From assembly GCA_018433265.1 (NCBI GenBank), contig JAHDRO010000256.1:1-6146 (forward strand): 6,146 nucleotides of DNA, written 5' to 3'. The notes beneath the pieces are model-generated. The model searched no databases, was not told the DNA's origin, and saw only the letters and a program-made list of their open reading frames with translations. Of this stretch, positions 5,654-6,146 are shown piece after piece; position 1 is the stretch's first letter, and the number at the start of each line of letters is the position of its first letter. This DNA comes from Bacteroidales bacterium. Lineage in GTDB: Bacteria; Bacteroidota; Bacteroidia; Bacteroidales; UBA932. Made by a program: the position numbers and the translations under genes.

Positions 5654-6146
5654 ATGACCAAAGAACAAGAACGCGACGAGCTTCACCGCACGATATGGCA
5701 GATAGCCAATGACCTCAGAGGCAGTGTTGATGGATGGGATTTCAAATCGTACGTGATAGGTATGCTGTTTTACCGCTTCATATCTGAAAACCTCACTTCC
5801 TACATTAACGAAGGAGAACGGCGGGCTGGAAATCCCGACTTCGATTATGCAAGCATTTCCGACGAGGAAGCCGAATTCGGAAGAAGCGAAACCGTGAAGG
5901 ATAAGGGGTTTTACATACTGCCTTCCGAGCTTTTTGAGAATGTGCGCCGTAACGCCAAAAACGATCCTAACCTCAACGAAACGCTGAGCCGTGTTTTCAA
6001 AAACATTGAAGATTCTGCCAAAGGTATGCCGAGCGAAAAAGACTTTAAAGGCCTATTCGATGATATTGATGTCAACAGCAATAAACTCGGACCTACGGTT
6101 GCCAAGAGAAACGAAAAGCTGGTGAAGATCATGAATGCCGTTGGCG
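5654..6146 (+). CDS. hsdM: Type I restriction-modification methylase subunit HsdM, N-terminal part
   Basis: The frame opens at ATG 5654 and is still open at the window end, giving 164 residues of a protein normally about 500 long. It starts MTKEQERDELHRTIWQIAND and continues with LRGSVDGWDFKSYVIGMLFYRFISENL (21-47), which is the hallmark of the HsdM N-terminal helical domain. Later blocks fit too: KGFYILPSELFENV (84-97), LNETLSRVFKNIEDSA (107-122), FKGLFDDIDVNSNKLG (131-146) and a KRNEKLVKIM helix (151-160). HsdM with HsdS forms the adenine methyltransferase of type I systems; the SAM-binding and NPPF motifs would lie beyond the window. hsdS and hsdR are expected downstream but not seen. The 9-nt gap after the PHP-ATPase gene and the lack of a separate promoter suggest a shared transcript. 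Confidence 0.95.
   Translation, partial: MTKEQERDELHRTIWQIANDLRGSVDGWDFKSYVIGMLFYRFISENLTSYINEGERRAGNPDFDYASISDEEAEFGRSETVKDKGFYILPSELFENVRRNAKNDPNLNETLSRVFKNIEDSAKGMPSEKDFKGLFDDIDVNSNKLGPTVAKRNEKLVKIMNAVG

Noticed and set aside
5911..6132. Minus-strand 73-codon frame at the right edge
   Set aside because: It is antisense to hsdM, whose N-terminal domain is unambiguous.

Overview
The window looks like AT-rich Bacteroidota DNA, most likely Bacteroides or Parabacteroides. The evidence is an Mpi-type DNA invertase, near-consensus Bacteroidota -7 promoter boxes (TAnnTTTG), start codons without clear Shine-Dalgarno sequences, and a remnant resembling DUF3987 proteins of Bacteroides mobile elements. 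It reads as a stretch of defence or accessory island: restriction-modification parts, a site-specific recombinase, mobile-element debris and an unusual PHP-ATPase gene.

Left part (1-1800, minus strand). A Mpi-family serine invertase gene (929-1534) is followed by an orphan C-terminal half of a type IIG-like restriction-modification enzyme (32-910), which has the TaqI-C-like specificity region but no methyltransferase domain. The orphan frame opens just after a short sequence (913-922) close to the core I remember for Mpi recombination sites. It therefore looks like a silent specificity cassette that an invertase could swap into an expressed gene outside the window. A 34-bp imperfect inverted repeat overlaps the likely invertase promoter.

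Middle (1801-3046, plus strand). A 139-aa protein of unknown function (1802-2221) is read divergently from the invertase. It is followed by a striking nested dyad built from four TGTTCAT boxes around one centre (2222-2278), a rho-independent terminator-like hairpin (2430-2469), and a short decayed C-terminus like that of DUF3987 proteins (2485-2616). A putative promoter near 2755 opens a leader of roughly 280 nt ahead of the next gene.

Right part (3047-6146, plus strand). An 865-aa protein has a complete PHP metallophosphoesterase site fused to an SMC/ABC-like ATPase split by coiled coils (TrlF-like). It lies 9 nt upstream of hsdM, the methylase subunit of a type I restriction-modification system, which runs off the window edge. 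The two genes are probably co-transcribed. By analogy with PrrC and RloC, ABC-type effectors linked to type I systems, the PHP-ATPase is a candidate back-up effector. That role is inference. The PHP gene is much more AT-rich than hsdM, which suggests separate origins.
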